DNA of 60,000 nucleotides. It comes from Symsagittifera roscoffensis. Its lineage: Eukaryota; Xenacoelomorpha; Acoela; Convolutidae. Positions 59,301 through 60,000 of the stretch are shown here, one piece after another. The notes beneath the pieces were generated by a model. It did no database searches. It was not told where the DNA came from and worked only from the letters and a program-made list of their open reading frames with translations. The stretch is from assembly GCF_963678635.1 (NCBI RefSeq), contig NC_087067.1, positions 34,625,509-34,685,508 on the forward strand. Reading direction: 5' to 3'. Each line of letters starts with the position of its first letter. Position 1 is the first letter of the stretch. The translations under genes were made by a program, and so were the position numbers.

Positions 59301-60000
59301 GTTTACCAATGTCGGAGGAGCAATTTATGTTGAGTTTGGTGGGGCGAGTGGTGGTGGAGGCAAGGGGTTGTTAGAGGGCGATGCAAATGGTGATGGAAAA
59401 CTGGAAGGCACTGAACATGAGAATTCAGCGTACGACTTTTAAGTCCGTAAGTTCTTAGAAATTCGGATGAAAAATGAGAGATGCAATTACAATTGAGCAT
59501 AAGATGAAGATGAACTGACTAGAACTTAACGGCGAAGCTCCCATCAAAAATAGCGTGCAATCAAATTATCACCACCAATTCAATCGAAAAACCAGGATCA
59601 TTATAAGAGTTGGATCAAGATAAGAGTCCACCAATAGCTTTGACGCTTTCTACTCTTTTTAGCAGACGAGGTGATAGTAGCATCTATGCCATTTTGACTG
59701 CCTGAGGATAAAACGGAAAATTGATAATGACGGCTTCAGTGAAAACAACTATAGAGCAGTTCTTTTCATTGATCCCTTTTTATCAGTTACGCATATTCCT
59801 GCATCAGTACAAAAAGTCTGATTGGCCAGGAAGTTCTATTTTCAGTGAGCCAGAAGACAGAAAAAGAAAATGCAGCAGCATGGACTACAAGAAAAACTCA
59901 CGAAAACAACGATGCCTGTGTCATCAGCAGAGGCGGAATTCGAAAAATGAGTAGCTATTTTTCAACCCCAGGCGGCTTCTCGTGAAAGCGATGGGCTTTT
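59300..60000. other. End of window: further pieces of the G repeat
   Basis: From about 59920 to the window edge the sequence (GCAGAGGCGGAATTCGAAAA, GAAAGCGATGGGCTTTT) matches 56155-56226 of G1, so the G3 copy continues beyond an insertion of about 600 bp at 59300-59920. A plus-strand ORF at 59721-59954 (DYKKNSRKQRCLCHQ) overlaps this and is probably incidental. Confidence 0.5.

Noticed and set aside
1-60000. tRNA or rRNA genes
   Set aside because: No cloverleaf with matching A and B boxes and no rRNA-like block was found by eye; a tRNAscan-SE and Infernal run would settle this.

Overview
The window looks like nuclear DNA of an AT-rich animal. Coding capacity is sparse and split by GT-AG introns, some only 45-75 nt long. 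The recognisable proteins are metazoan types: a PAF-acetylhydrolase, an Artemis/SNM1-type nuclease and a KDM2/KDM7-type JmjC demethylase. Everything else is duplicated or decaying repeats. I cannot name the species. Compact introns of this kind occur in tunicates, nematodes and some other invertebrates.

Layout. 1-2.6 kb: unrecognised ORFs and exon-like pieces. 2.65-3.56 kb: the last two exons of a PAF-acetylhydrolase with intact catalytic residues. 3.5-6.6 kb: its 3' flank (block A, holding a two-exon antisense gene) followed by a hairpin-rich inverted-repeat element (block B) that is itself tandemly duplicated. 7.84-13.54 kb: a decayed Ty3/gypsy element (E1) lacking protease and RT. 13.54-15.5 kb: a second copy of A and B, starting inside the last codons of the hydrolase. 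15.5-27.4 kb: a second, longer Ty3/gypsy element (E2) with three serially duplicated protease regions. 27.4-36.0 kb: two tandem 4.36-kb units (U1, U2) of unknown nature, with a partial third (U3) at 39.1-41.2 kb. 36.3-39.1 and 41.2-43.2 kb: two copies of a minus-strand locus made of Artemis-like exons, a ~160-bp satellite and GC-rich acidic exons, with U3 between them. 43.5-46.2 kb: a minus-strand JmjC gene whose nine resolved exons join in phase into about 401 codons. 46.2-55 kb: mostly intergenic, with a minisatellite, an inverted-repeat element and several unrecognised ORFs. 55-60 kb: at least three copies (G1-G3) of an unrecognised minus-strand multi-exon gene; the two most alike are a recent 594-bp tandem duplication.

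The strongest positive results are the spliced model of the JmjC gene, in which all Fe(II) and 2-oxoglutarate ligands are present, and the PAF-acetylhydrolase. The most unusual feature is the amount of tandem and segmental duplication, at scales from 358 bp to 10 kb. No tRNA, rRNA, CRISPR or prokaryotic feature was seen. Intron positions are inferred from splice signals and reading frame only, without transcript data.
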